Origin: Spirosoma profusum
GTDB taxonomy: Bacteria; Bacteroidota; Bacteroidia; Cytophagales; Spirosomataceae
NCBI RefSeq assembly: GCF_014699005.1
Contig: NZ_JACWZY010000023.1
Location: 88,643 to 152,642, forward strand
Direction of reading: 5' to 3'
Length of the DNA stretch: 64,000 bases
Position 1 is the stretch's first letter, and each line of letters opens with the position of its first letter. This document shows, in pieces, positions 46,112-55,468 of the stretch. Both the position numbers and the translations under genes were made by a program. The notes beneath the pieces are model-generated. The model had not been told where the DNA came from. It worked only from the letters and a program-made list of their open reading frames with translations, and searched no databases.

Positions 46112-47596
46112 ATGAGTCAGCTCGATCAGCAGGTAGCCAGCCGATTGACGCGGTTTTACATGATAGCGCTTGCCGTCATTGCCGTGCTGTCGTTGAGCGG
46201 GCTGCTGTTTATCAAACGTACCATCAGCAATCACTACGACGATAGCCGGGTTGTGAACGTAGCGGGTCGTCAACGGATGCTCAGCCAGCGATTGACGAAA
46301 CTCGCGCTGATGCGCAGCACCGGCCTGTCGACAGTCGATACGGCGTCGTTCGACTCGCTGCTACGTAGCTGGGGGCAAACTCACATTCAGCTACGTAACG
46401 GTACGTTGGTGATGGAAAAAGCCTATACTGTGCGAAAAAGCGCACGGCTGGACAACATGTTCGTCAGGATAGAGCCTTATTTTCAGTCGATGTATCAGGC
46501 GTTTGAACGTATCGATAAGTTGGGGCAAACAGCCGCTGAGCGGCAGGAAGCGCTACGTAGCATTCTCCGCAACGAACTTCCGTTTGTTCAGCAAATGGAC
46601 GACATTGTATTTCAGTTCGATACCGAAAGCTTTGAACGGGTACGAACGCTGGAACGTATCGAATGGCTACTGACGGGTGCTACGTTGCTGGTGCTGCTCA
46701 TCGAAGGCTTGTTCGTTTTTCGACCGGTTGTGAGTCATACTAAACATGTGATTCATAAACTGACCAAATCCGAAAAAGCATTACAAACGAGCAACAACCA
46801 GTTGGCAATTGCCAATCACGAACTGGAAGCTACAAATCAGAGTCTTGCTACGTCGAATCGAAAACTTGTTGATACACAAGCCGAACTGCTACGTACCATT
46901 GAAGAAAAATACGAATTACAACGGGCAGAAGACACGGTACGTTCGGCGGCTCTGCTCGAAGGGCAGGAAGAAGAACGACGACGGTTTGCCCGCGAACTTC
47001 ACGATGGTATCGGTCAGATGCTGACGGGTCTGAAATTACACGCCGAAAAGCTGAAGTCCGTTCCGTTACCAGACGAAAAACAACGCGCCCGCTTCGCTGA
47101 ACTCTGCGATTTGATTTACGAAACCATTCAGACAACCCGGCAGATTTCGTATAACCTTATGCCATCCACCCTCAGCGATTTTGGGTTAGATGCTACGTTG
47201 CAGTTGCTGGCCGAACAAACCGCCCGTTCGTCGGGCATCGATATTGTTTTTGAAGGTAGTCCACTGATCCAGCGTTACGTTCCAGCTATGGAAATTGGCT
47301 TGTATCGTATTGCCCAGGAAGCCCTAAACAACGCCATAAAGTACGCTGGGGCGCAAATGATACGTATTACGTTGCAGCAGAAAGCACAATGCCTGATTTT
47401 GTCGGTGACTGATAATGGGAAAGGGTTTTCGGTAAAAAACGCTTCTGATACGAATCGACCATTGTCAGTGGTCAATGGTTTAGATAACATGAGGACGCGC
47501 GCCCGATTGCTCAATGCCGAATTTACCATTACGTCTAAGCCCAAAAAAGGCACAACCGTTCAGGTTATTGTCAACTTTTCTGCTAGTTTACAATGA
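46112..47596 (+). CDS. PilJ/NarX-type nitrate-sensing histidine kinase
   Basis: This inner-membrane sensor of 494 residues has a membrane helix at about 17-35, a periplasmic helical domain whose start contains VVNVAGRQRMLSQRLTKLAL, and a second helix at about 188-208. That motif matches the PilJ/NIT P-box region that binds nitrate in NarX. A coiled-coil linker (220-280) follows, then a HisKA_3 dimerisation helix with the phospho-acceptor in ARELHDGIGQMLTG and an HATPase domain (ALNNAIKYAGA, VTDNGKGF). It belongs to the NarX/DegS class of kinases. The gene is 16 bases after nirD and before a NarL-type regulator, so nitrate or nitrite sensing is a strong inference. Confidence 0.92.
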   Translation: MSQLDQQVASRLTRFYMIALAVIAVLSLSGLLFIKRTISNHYDDSRVVNVAGRQRMLSQRLTKLALMRSTGLSTVDTASFDSLLRSWGQTHIQLRNGTLVMEKAYTVRKSARLDNMFVRIEPYFQSMYQAFERIDKLGQTAAERQEALRSILRNELPFVQQMDDIVFQFDTESFERVRTLERIEWLLTGATLLVLLIEGLFVFRPVVSHTKHVIHKLTKSEKALQTSNNQLAIANHELEATNQSLATSNRKLVDTQAELLRTIEEKYELQRAEDTVRSAALLEGQEEERRRFARELHDGIGQMLTGLKLHAEKLKSVPLPDEKQRARFAELCDLIYETIQTTRQISYNLMPSTLSDFGLDATLQLLAEQTARSSGIDIVFEGSPLIQRYVPAMEIGLYRIAQEALNNAIKYAGAQMIRITLQQKAQCLILSVTDNGKGFSVKNASDTNRPLSVVNGLDNMRTRARLLNAEFTITSKPKKGTTVQVIVNFSASLQ

Positions 47597-47599
47597 GAA

Positions 47600-47691
47600 T
47601 TTTTGTCATTCTGAGGAACGAAGAATCTTAACGTATCCTAACACCCAAATGAGGATACGTTAAGATTCTTCGTTCCTCAGAATGACAAAAA
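47600..47691. repeat. REP-like inverted repeat, copy C (40-bp arms)
   Basis: Arms 47600-47639 and 47652-47691 are exact reverse complements over 40 bases with a 12-nt loop. The arm core is GTCATTCTGAGGAACGAAGA, so both the G and the paired C of copies A and B are replaced by T and A. It fills the gap between kinase and response regulator. Confidence 0.92.
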
Positions 47692-47711
47692 AGTTAAAAA
47701 GAAGCAAATCT

Positions 47712-48386
47712 ATGTCGATACGTATTCTTGTTGCCGATGACCATTCTGTGGTGAGGAAAGGCATTCGAACCCTGCTCGAAGACGAAGCCGACATACAAAT
47801 CATTGGCGAAGCGGCCGATGGCGATGAAGCGATTGAAATGCTATCGCACACCGAACCAGACGTATTACTGCTCGATATTACCATGCCGCGTATGTCGGGC
47901 ATCGAAGCGTTGAAAGTTGTGTCGCAGCAATACCCACGTGTTCGGACGCTGATGTTCAGCATGCACAACAATCCCGACTATATCCTGAAAGCGGTACAGC
48001 ACGGTGCGGCTGGTTATATCCTCAAAGACACGAATCAGGAAGAAATATTGCTGGCGGTACGTACCATCGTCAACGGCGATTTGTATTATCCGCCGAATGC
48101 GTCGTCGGTTATTATCCGTAATCTGATGCAGGTAAGCAATACAATATCCAAATCAACTTCCCCAACACTACCTAAAAGCCCATCCGTCTGGAAAAAGATA
48201 ACCTCCCGGGAAGCGCAGATTCTGGCCTGCCTGATCGACGGTCTGAGTAGTATCGAAATCGCCGAACGTTTCGGTATCAGCCCGAATACAGTGGCGAATC
48301 AACGAGCCAGTATTATCCGCAAAGCTGGTGTTAAAAATACGATTGATCTTATACGGATTGCCCTGGAGGACCGAAATCAGGCATGA
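47712..48386 (+). CDS. NarL/FixJ-family response regulator
   Basis: This 224-residue transcription factor has a receiver domain (ILVADDHSVVRKGI, phospho-Asp in VLLLDITMPRMSG, Lys in AGYILKDTNQEE) and a LuxR-type helix-turn-helix (ITSREAQILACLIDGLSSIE, then ISPNTVANQRASIIRK). It is the partner of the preceding PilJ-type kinase. An in-frame ATG at 47682 lies in the right arm of the repeat, and the ATG at 47712 begins the receiver domain and is preferred. The likely targets are the divergent cobA and nirB promoters. Confidence 0.93.
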   Translation: MSIRILVADDHSVVRKGIRTLLEDEADIQIIGEAADGDEAIEMLSHTEPDVLLLDITMPRMSGIEALKVVSQQYPRVRTLMFSMHNNPDYILKAVQHGAAGYILKDTNQEEILLAVRTIVNGDLYYPPNASSVIIRNLMQVSNTISKSTSPTLPKSPSVWKKITSREAQILACLIDGLSSIEIAERFGISPNTVANQRASIIRKAGVKNTIDLIRIALEDRNQA

Positions 48387-48400
48387 AAAGGTTATAAATC

Positions 48401-48466
48401 GGTAAGGATATAGAGTTGTAAAGTTCACTACATATGTGACTAGCTTTACAACTTTATAGCCTTACC
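48401..48466 (+). terminator. Hairpin at the end of the nirBD-kinase-regulator operon
   Basis: Arms 48401-48423 and 48444-48466 pair at 21 of 23 positions around a 20-nt loop, starting 14 bases after the response regulator stop. The T-run is poor, so strength is uncertain. Confidence 0.6.
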
Positions 48467-48591
48467 ACTTTGTAACTTCTGAAAAATTAATTTATCATTT
48501 GCAAGAAATTTTTGTACGAAACGCAGACTTACTGTATGTTTATCTCCAAAGTCAACAATAGGCATTCCTGTTCACTAACTTATAATCGCAT

Positions 48592-51500
48592 ATGCGCAAA
48601 ATAGTTACTAAATCTTTACTTTTGGGGGTCTTTTTCTGCCTGCTTGGCTTATCTGCCTTCGCACAGACACGTATCGCCGGAAAAGTAGTCGACGAGAAAA
48701 AAAATGAACTGGCTGGTATTAGCATCTCCGTGAAGGGAAAAGTAATTGGAACCATCACCGATCAGAAGGGGAATTTTTCGCTAACTACGAACACGGCAAC
48801 GCCATTTACCATTGCCATAACGGGTGTCGGTTTTCAAACGCAGGAAGTTGCGATCAACGGCAACCAAACCGACCTGAATATTAGCCTGAAAGAGCAGGTA
48901 ATCCAGGGTCAGGAAGTTGTGGTATCGGCGTCGCGGGTGGAAGAAAGCGTATTGAAATCGCCGGTGTCGGTTGAGCGGTTAGATATTCGCTCATTTCAGA
49001 ATACACCCTCGGCTTCGTTTTACGATGCGCTCCAGAATATCAAAGGCGTCGACATGAACACGCAGAGCCAGACGTTCAAATCGGTTAACATACGGGGGTT
49101 TGGCTCGAATGGGAATACGCGGGTTGTCCAGATGCTCGACGGAATGGATAACCAGGCACCTGGCTTAAACTTTTCGGTGGGAAATATTGCCGGTGTTTCC
49201 GAACTGGACCTCGAAAGCGTGGAATTGCTACCGGGCGCTGCGTCGGCTCTGTATGGCCCCAACGCCATCAATGGCTTATTGTTGATGACCTCGAAGAGTC
49301 CTTTTCTGTATCAGGGTTTGAGCGCTTACGTGAAAACGGGCGTCATGAACGCCAGCAATCGCTCTACAGCCTCGACGCCTTTTTACGATGCTGCTTTCCG
49401 ATACGCCAAAGCCTTCAACAACAAGTTCGCGTTCAAGGTTGGGGTTTCGTACATAGCTTCGAAAGACTGGCAGGCTACGGATTACCGCGATCAGAGTTTT
49501 TCGAACGGTTTTACGTTGGATAATGGTACCCGCGACAATAATCAGGGTTATGATGGTGTCAATATCTACGGCGATGCCAGTGCCAATATTTATTCGTCGC
49601 TTTTAGGAAATGGAACGCCCGGAACCGGTGCTAACGGTACGTCGGCTTTGTTGGGAGCGATTGCCACAACGCAGATTGCGCAGGCGGGCAACCGGACATT
49701 GCCACAACTTACGGGTCTGACTCCGCTGCAAATCTTTAATAACCTTATTCCTAACCTGAATATTTCCCGGACGGGCTATCTGGAGCGGGATCTGGTGAAT
49801 TACGATGCACAGAACCTGAAACTAAATGGTGCGCTGCATTATCGGCTCAATGAGAACGTAGAAGCCATTCTTCAGGCCAACTGGGGAACGGGAACAACCG
49901 TGTATACAGGTGCCGACCGGTACTATATCAAAGGATTTGTATTAGGTCAATACAAACTCGAATTACGGGGCTCTAATTTCTTCGTTCGGGCCTACACAAC
50001 GCAGGAACGCTCGGGCGACGCCTATGCTACATCGATTTTAGGGCAGGGCATTAACGAAGCCTGGAGCGGAAGCGCAGCAAAATGGTTCCCAACTTTCTTT
50101 GGGGCATACGGTCAAAACGCATTAACAAGCTATGCTGGCGCGTATCTGACCGCTTTGGGAGCTGGTCAGGCACCGGCTGCTGCATTAGCGGCTGCCAACA
50201 GCTATATTGCTGGTCAACAAACCGCCTTATTGAATCAGGCCAGGGGCGCGGCTGATCAGGGACGCTATTTGCCCGGAACTCCCGAGTTTGACCGTGCTCT
50301 GAATGACGTAACAGGTCGTCCGATTCCGGGAAATGCAAGTGGCGTAGGTGCCCGGTTCCTGGACAAAACGAACCTCTACCACGGCGAGTTTATGTATAAT
50401 TTCAGCAAAATACTGAGCCCAAAAATCGCTGAATTGATCGTTGGTGGAAACTTCCGTCGGTATGCACTAAATTCAGAAGGTACGTTGTTTGCCCGCGACG
50501 AGGGAGGCAAAGAATTTACGATTGATGAATATGGTGCCTATGCACAGGCGTCTAAAACCATAGCCGACGTATTGAAATTGACGGGTTCGTTACGTTACGA
50601 CAAGAACCAGAATTTTAAAGCACAGGTTAGCCCTCGCTTATCGGCCGTATTAACTGTATCTAAAGTACATAACTTCCGGGCGTCGTTCCAGCGCGGTTTC
50701 CGAATTCCGACCAATCAGGATCAATACATCGATCTGAATACCCCAACAGCCCGTTTAATCGGTGGACTTCCGTTCTTTAAGCAGCGGTATAACTTTACCA
50801 ACAATCCAACGTTTACCCTTCAATCAGTACAGGCGTTCGGTGCTACGTTGCAACAGGGCGGTCAGGCTGCGTTACCGCAGGCCATTGCGTTGCTAAGGCC
50901 GACGACAGACCCCGGTTATGATCCAGAGCGCGTAGAGACGTATGAAATAGGCTATAAAGGTCTGTTAGGCAACAAGTTATTTATCGATGCCTATTATTAC
51001 TATAATCGGTTCCTGAATTTCTTAGGCAGTCAGGTAGTTGTGCAGGGCGCTCAGCCGGTTTCGCTCGCTAACCCAGCAACAGTGCTTCAACTCATAAGCA
51101 GCAATACACGTAACGTATATTCTTACCCTGTCAATTCGCCAACGCAGGTGAAAAATGCAGGCTGGGCGATTGGTTTAGATTACTTGCTACCCGCTAATTA
51201 TACCATCGGTGGCAACGTATCGTCGAATTATCTGGTCGATGAAGCAGCACTTCCAGTTGGTTTTGTTACGTTCTTCAATACGCCTAAATACCGCTATAAT
51301 CTCTCATTTGGTAATCGCAATGTGGGCGGATCTGGATTTGGGTTCAATATCGTTTACCGGGCGCAGGATGCTTTCTTGTGGGAGGGTAGCTTTGGTAATA
51401 CCGAAGCTACGGGGCGCAAACAAACCATCGTACCCGCCTACAGTACGTTGGACGCTCAGGTCAGCAAGAAACTTTCAGGCATTAAATCAATCCTGAAAAT

Positions 51501-51606
51501 TGGTGGCACTAACCTGACAGGCACACTATACCGTCAGGCGTGGGGTAACCCTCTTGTTGGCTCCATGTACTACATCAGCCTGAGTTTCGATCAGTTGATG
51601 AATTAA
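48592..51606 (+). CDS. TonB-dependent receptor with carboxypeptidase-regulatory-like domain
   Basis: This outer-membrane active transporter of 1004 residues has a signal peptide (LLLGVFFCLLGLSAFAQ). Residues about 27-105 form the CarboxypepD_reg-like domain (IAGKVVDEKKNELAGISISV), then come a plug domain (QGQEVVVSASRVEESVLKSP, MNTQSQTFKSVNIRGFG) and a beta barrel ending in an aromatic-rich strand (YYISLSFDQL). No SusD-like partner, ABC transporter or riboswitch adjoins it, so the substrate is open. Large Ala/Gly-rich loops around residue 500-560 are unusual. It is monocistronic, with a strong terminator behind it. Confidence 0.92.
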   Translation: MRKIVTKSLLLGVFFCLLGLSAFAQTRIAGKVVDEKKNELAGISISVKGKVIGTITDQKGNFSLTTNTATPFTIAITGVGFQTQEVAINGNQTDLNISLKEQVIQGQEVVVSASRVEESVLKSPVSVERLDIRSFQNTPSASFYDALQNIKGVDMNTQSQTFKSVNIRGFGSNGNTRVVQMLDGMDNQAPGLNFSVGNIAGVSELDLESVELLPGAASALYGPNAINGLLLMTSKSPFLYQGLSAYVKTGVMNASNRSTASTPFYDAAFRYAKAFNNKFAFKVGVSYIASKDWQATDYRDQSFSNGFTLDNGTRDNNQGYDGVNIYGDASANIYSSLLGNGTPGTGANGTSALLGAIATTQIAQAGNRTLPQLTGLTPLQIFNNLIPNLNISRTGYLERDLVNYDAQNLKLNGALHYRLNENVEAILQANWGTGTTVYTGADRYYIKGFVLGQYKLELRGSNFFVRAYTTQERSGDAYATSILGQGINEAWSGSAAKWFPTFFGAYGQNALTSYAGAYLTALGAGQAPAAALAAANSYIAGQQTALLNQARGAADQGRYLPGTPEFDRALNDVTGRPIPGNASGVGARFLDKTNLYHGEFMYNFSKILSPKIAELIVGGNFRRYALNSEGTLFARDEGGKEFTIDEYGAYAQASKTIADVLKLTGSLRYDKNQNFKAQVSPRLSAVLTVSKVHNFRASFQRGFRIPTNQDQYIDLNTPTARLIGGLPFFKQRYNFTNNPTFTLQSVQAFGATLQQGGQAALPQAIALLRPTTDPGYDPERVETYEIGYKGLLGNKLFIDAYYYYNRFLNFLGSQVVVQGAQPVSLANPATVLQLISSNTRNVYSYPVNSPTQVKNAGWAIGLDYLLPANYTIGGNVSSNYLVDEAALPVGFVTFFNTPKYRYNLSFGNRNVGGSGFGFNIVYRAQDAFLWEGSFGNTEATGRKQTIVPAYSTLDAQVSKKLSGIKSILKIGGTNLTGTLYRQAWGNPLVGSMYYISLSFDQLMN

Positions 51607-51632
51607 TCTGTTAATAAAAGCGGAGTCTAAAT

Positions 51633-51692
51633 ATAAGAAATCGGGTGAACTGGATTGACCAACATATCAATCCAGTTCACCCGATTTCTTAT
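51633..51692. terminator. 26-bp perfect hairpin between TonB receptor and Lrp gene
   Basis: Arms 51633-51658 and 51667-51692 are exact reverse complements over 26 bases with an 8-nt loop. It lies between converging genes and should stop both. Confidence 0.82.
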
Positions 51693-51775
51693 GCATACCA
51701 AACTACTGTGTCGAACTTGTTTTTACACTTACCGGGTGAAGATGGATCGATACGTTGAGCCGTGGGATAATTGGT

Positions 51776-52237
51776 CTAAAAGTTAACGTTATAGGTATTT
51801 TTAGTTTCGCTCATAACAAAGGTGCTGTGTGTACTGCCAATACTGGTCACTGAACCAAGTTTATTAAAGACAAAATCCTGATAGTGTTTCATATCTTTCG
51901 CATACACTTTCAGGAGAAAGTCGAAATCCCCGGAAATATTATAGCATTCAACTACCTCGTCCAGCCGAAGAATGTCGGTTACAAACTCGTGACCGATACG
52001 CTTATCGTGCTGCTTGAGCTTAATATTACAAAAAACAATTAGCCCATAATTGAGCTTTTCGGCATCGAGCAGAGCGATGTATTTTTTAATATAACCATTC
52101 GACTCCAATCGTTTCACCCGTTCAAAAACTGGCGTATGCGATAGGTGTACCCGATCTGCTAACTCTTTAATGGTCAGTTTAGAATTGTCTCCCAGCAATT
52201 TGAGAAGCTGCCCGTCTATCTCATCGAGTTTTTCCAT
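51776..52237 (-). CDS. Lrp/AsnC family transcriptional regulator
   Basis: This 153-residue regulator has an N-terminal AsnC-type helix-turn-helix (LLKLLGDNSKLTIKELADRV, HLSHTPVFERVKRLE) and a C-terminal RAM/Lrp ligand domain (VVECYNISGDFDFLLKVYAK). Family members bind amino acids as octamers. It diverges from the metE unit and shares its 330-base intergenic region, so regulation of methionine synthesis is plausible but unproven. Confidence 0.92.
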   Translation of the reverse strand: MEKLDEIDGQLLKLLGDNSKLTIKELADRVHLSHTPVFERVKRLESNGYIKKYIALLDAEKLNYGLIVFCNIKLKQHDKRIGHEFVTDILRLDEVVECYNISGDFDFLLKVYAKDMKHYQDFVFNKLGSVTSIGSTHSTFVMSETKNTYNVNF

Positions 52238-52359
52238 AGAATAATTTCCTGTTATTTATAAAATAGCTTCCGCTAATAGAATTATTACCTACCAACACAA
52301 CAATACTAGATTTTTAATCCGAATTAATACTATAAAAATAGATAATAAATCTTAATATA

Positions 52360-52367
52360 TAGTTTTG
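52360..52367 (+). promoter_or_regulatory. -7 element (TAGTTTTG) before the metE riboswitch
   Basis: TAGTTTTG matches TAnnTTTG and would start RNA near 52374, shortly before the riboswitch. No clear -33 element is seen in the AT-rich upstream sequence. Confidence 0.5.
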
Positions 52368-52394
52368 TGCAGAATTTTAATCCCTAAATAAATT

Positions 52395-52540
52395 CGATTC
52401 ATCTCTTTTTCTGAATCAACTGGAATAGCTTTTCGGTGAAAACCGGAATGGAAAGCGAATCGGTGATCAGACCGATTCGGTGTAAATCCCGATTGTCGCG
52501 CAACTGTACGTAATGTACCCAGTTTCGTCCGGCACGTTTA
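52395..52540 (+). promoter_or_regulatory. Cobalamin (B12) riboswitch upstream of metE
   Basis: The leader contains the B12-box region GTGTAAATCCC (52480-52490) followed by GCGCAACTGTA (52498-52508), the most conserved part of cobalamin riboswitches. A 9-bp hairpin (52455-52463 with 52470-52478, CGAATCGGT/ACCGATTCG) and a further stem before it (around 52428-52456) complete a core fold. It precedes metE, whose B12-independent product is not needed when B12 is available, so ligand binding should lower expression. No strong terminator follows; CGTTTAAACG with a T6 run sits just before the start codon, so the switch may act on translation. Confidence 0.85.
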
Positions 52541-52569
52541 AACGGTTTTTTATCAACTAATCAACGATA

Positions 52570-54870
52570 ATGCGAACGCAGAACCTGGGCTACCCACGGA
52601 TTGGTGGTCAACGACAACTAAAAAAAGCCAACGAACAGTATTGGGCAGGCAAGATCAACCTGACGGAATTGAACCAGGTTGCTCAGAAAATTAAAGAGGA
52701 AAACTGGCGAACTCAACTTGACGCTGGTATTGATCTGATCCCCTGCAATGATTTCAGTTTTTACGATCAGACGTTGGACACGAGCCTACTTCTGGGCGTA
52801 ATTCCACAACGGTACGCCCCCGTGCTGTCTCAGGTAAAGAGCAACCAGGAAATGGATCTCTATTTCGCGATGGCCCGTGGCTACCAGAAAGATGGTCTTG
52901 ATATTACGGCCATGGAAATGACCAAGTGGCTGGATACCAATTACCATTACATCGTACCAGAATTCACTGCTCATCAGGAGTTTCGCATTTATACTGAAAC
53001 CGTGTTCACTGAATACATGAGCGCGAAGCAGCTACTCGGCCAGAAAGCCAAGCCGGTACTGGTTGGGCCGATCAGTTATTTGCTGCTTGGCAAAGAAAAA
53101 GAAGAGGGTTTCGAACGTATCGATCTGATTAATAAGCTAATTCCGGTCTATGTCGAGATTATTAACCGTCTGGGTCAGTTAGGTGCTGAGTGGGTCCAAC
53201 TCGACGAGCCATATCTAGCCCTTGATCTGTCAAAGAAAGAGAAAGAAGCCTTTACGTTAGCGTATCGCAACATTGCCGACCAGGTAAATGGCGTTAATCT
53301 ATTGGTTGCTACGTACTTCGAAGCGTTACTGGATAATACGGCGTTAGCAGTAAGTCTTCCAATCCAGGCATTGCACATTGATCTGGTACGTGCGCCCGAG
53401 CAATTAGATGAAGTCCTGGCGCTGGTTCCCGACCAGCTTCAGCTTTCGCTGGGTATCATTGACGGACGTAACGTTTGGAAGAACGATTACGAGCACTCCT
53501 TGAACCTGATCAATACGGCTATTGAAAAACTCGGGACGGACCGCGTGATTGTTGCGCCATCCTGCTCGCTGCTGCATAGCCCGATCGATCTGGATGGGGA
53601 AACCGCACTTGATCCGGAGATCAAAAACTGGATGGCTTTTGCTAAACAGAAACTGAATGAAATCAGTGAACTTAAGCAGATTGTTGAGGGCAACAATACG
53701 TTGCTGGAAATCAATAAAAAAGCGCTCGAAAGCAGACGTTCGTCCCAGAAAGTGCATAAGCAAGTTGTAAAAAACCGGGTGGCAGCCATCACCGACGCAA
53801 CACGTATCAGCGCTTTTCCGATTCGTCAGCAAATTCAGCGTGCGCGTTTCAACCTGCCTTTCTTCCCAACCACAACGATTGGCTCATTCCCGCAAACGGA
53901 AGATATCCGTCAGTTGCGGGCCAAATTCAAAAAAGGTGAACTAACCACTGATCAGTACGAACAGTCGATTGAGCAGGCGACCATCGATGCGATTCGCTGG
54001 CAGGAATCAATCGGAATCGACGTATTGGTACACGGTGAATTTGAGCGGAATGACATGGTGGAATATTTCGGAGAACAGCTCGAAGGATTTCTGTTTACTA
54101 ATAATGGTTGGGTGCAGAGTTATGGCAGCCGATGCGTAAAACCACCAGTGATTTTTGGGGATGTTAGTCGTCCGAACGATATGACCGTGCGCTGGACTAA
54201 ATTTGCGGCTGCCCAAACCGATAAACCGATGAAAGGCATGCTGACCGGTCCGGTAACCATTCTGCAATGGTCATTTGTACGTGACGACCAGCCCCGTGAG
54301 GTGACTACGAACCAGATCGCGCTGGCCATTCATGATGAAGTGCTGGCACTGGAAGCCGCTGGGATTGGCATCATCCAGATCGATGAAGCGGCTATCCGGG
54401 AGGGGTTACCCCTACGGAAAGCCAAGCACCCGCACTATCTGGACTGGGCCGTGAAAGCCTTTCGGGTAACGACAAGTGGCGTTGCGGACAAAACGCAGAT
54501 TCATACCCACATGTGCTATAGTGAGTTTAATGATATCATCGAACACATTGCTGCTATGGATGCGGATGTAATCACGATTGAGACATCCCGTTCACAGATG
54601 GAATTGCTACACGCATTCGCTCATTTTGAGTACCCAAACGAAATTGGTCCCGGTGTTTACGACATCCACTCACCACGGGTTCCCAGTACGGACGAAATGA
54701 CGTCGTTACTGGTTAAAGCATCAGACCTGCTGCCTGCACAAAACTTATGGGTGAACCCGGACTGCGGTTTGAAGACCCGTAAATGGCCAGAAACCAAAGC
54801 AGCCTTAGAGAATATGGTGGCTGCCGCCAAACAAGCCCGGGAACAAATCAGCACAGTAAGCATACGTTAA
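52570..54870 (+). CDS. metE: Cobalamin-independent methionine synthase
   Basis: It transfers the methyl group of 5-methyltetrahydropteroyl-triglutamate to homocysteine without B12. The 766 residues match the family. The N-terminal half begins with NLGYPRIGGQRQLKKANE, and the C-terminal catalytic half has TTIGSFPQTEDIR, GEFERNDMVEYFGEQL, MLTGPVTILQWSF, IQIDEAAIREGLPL, THMCYSEFNDII and NPDCGLKTRKW. These contain the zinc-binding His and Cys residues. A B12 riboswitch precedes it, and a pterin-family enzyme and a folate-reductase-like gene follow on the same strand, which gives a one-carbon/methionine cassette. Confidence 0.97.
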   Translation: MRTQNLGYPRIGGQRQLKKANEQYWAGKINLTELNQVAQKIKEENWRTQLDAGIDLIPCNDFSFYDQTLDTSLLLGVIPQRYAPVLSQVKSNQEMDLYFAMARGYQKDGLDITAMEMTKWLDTNYHYIVPEFTAHQEFRIYTETVFTEYMSAKQLLGQKAKPVLVGPISYLLLGKEKEEGFERIDLINKLIPVYVEIINRLGQLGAEWVQLDEPYLALDLSKKEKEAFTLAYRNIADQVNGVNLLVATYFEALLDNTALAVSLPIQALHIDLVRAPEQLDEVLALVPDQLQLSLGIIDGRNVWKNDYEHSLNLINTAIEKLGTDRVIVAPSCSLLHSPIDLDGETALDPEIKNWMAFAKQKLNEISELKQIVEGNNTLLEINKKALESRRSSQKVHKQVVKNRVAAITDATRISAFPIRQQIQRARFNLPFFPTTTIGSFPQTEDIRQLRAKFKKGELTTDQYEQSIEQATIDAIRWQESIGIDVLVHGEFERNDMVEYFGEQLEGFLFTNNGWVQSYGSRCVKPPVIFGDVSRPNDMTVRWTKFAAAQTDKPMKGMLTGPVTILQWSFVRDDQPREVTTNQIALAIHDEVLALEAAGIGIIQIDEAAIREGLPLRKAKHPHYLDWAVKAFRVTTSGVADKTQIHTHMCYSEFNDIIEHIAAMDADVITIETSRSQMELLHAFAHFEYPNEIGPGVYDIHSPRVPSTDEMTSLLVKASDLLPAQNLWVNPDCGLKTRKWPETKAALENMVAAAKQAREQISTVSIR

Positions 54871-54923
54871 TAACAAGAATGGCGGGCGGTGTCGTCTGCC
54901 ATTCTAACTTTAACAAGCTATCA

Positions 54924-55343
54924 ATGATTATATACTTAACACGCCGGGAAACGTTCAATGCTGCACACCGGATGTATCGGGAAGACTGGAATTCCGAAAA
55001 AAACGAAGAAGTATTTGGTAAATGCGCCAATCCAAACTGGCATGGTCATAACTATAGCCTTTTCGTGACCGTCAAGGGGGAAGTCAGTAATGCAACCGGT
55101 TACCTGATCGACTTGAAGCTCCTCAAGGTGATCCTACAAGAGCATATAATCGAGAAGCTCGACCATAAAAATCTCAACCTGGACGTCGATTTTATGACCC
55201 GTAAAATGGCGACGACCGAACTGCTTTGTATCGAGATCTTTTTTCAGCTAAAAGGGCCAATAGAACGTAATGAAGGCGTTTTTCTGCACTCCGTTCGCTT
55301 ACATGAAACCGAGAATAATTATGCAGAATACTTCGGCGAGTAA
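54924..55343 (+). CDS. 6-pyruvoyl-tetrahydropterin synthase / QueD family protein
   Basis: This 139-residue enzyme of the PTPS/QueD fold acts on dihydroneopterin triphosphate-type substrates. Zinc ligands are His15 (FNAAHRM), His40 and His42 in HGHNY, and the catalytic Cys34 is in KCANPNWHGHN. The Cys-to-HGH spacing is C-x5-HGH, the pattern of the PTPS-II (biopterin-type) subgroup, rather than C-x3-HGH of classical QueD. It is 53 bases after metE and therefore probably under the same riboswitch. The frame is open upstream to 54783 but overlaps metE; ATG at 54924 is right for the family. Product and pathway (biopterin, folate or queuosine) remain undecided. Confidence 0.88.
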   Translation: MIIYLTRRETFNAAHRMYREDWNSEKNEEVFGKCANPNWHGHNYSLFVTVKGEVSNATGYLIDLKLLKVILQEHIIEKLDHKNLNLDVDFMTRKMATTELLCIEIFFQLKGPIERNEGVFLHSVRLHETENNYAEYFGE

Positions 55344-55468
55344 CCTGGCAAATCAGGCCATCACTAAGACACTTTACTGAATTTTATTGAAATACGAGTG
55401 ATAATGGCAGCCTATCCATTATATACGTAGTATCTTAAATGCCCGAATTCGTAGCTTAAGTACCTAAA

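Noticed and set aside
47682..47711. Upstream ATG for the response regulator
   Set aside because: This start lies in the right arm of a REP-like repeat. The receiver domain begins at the ATG at 47712.
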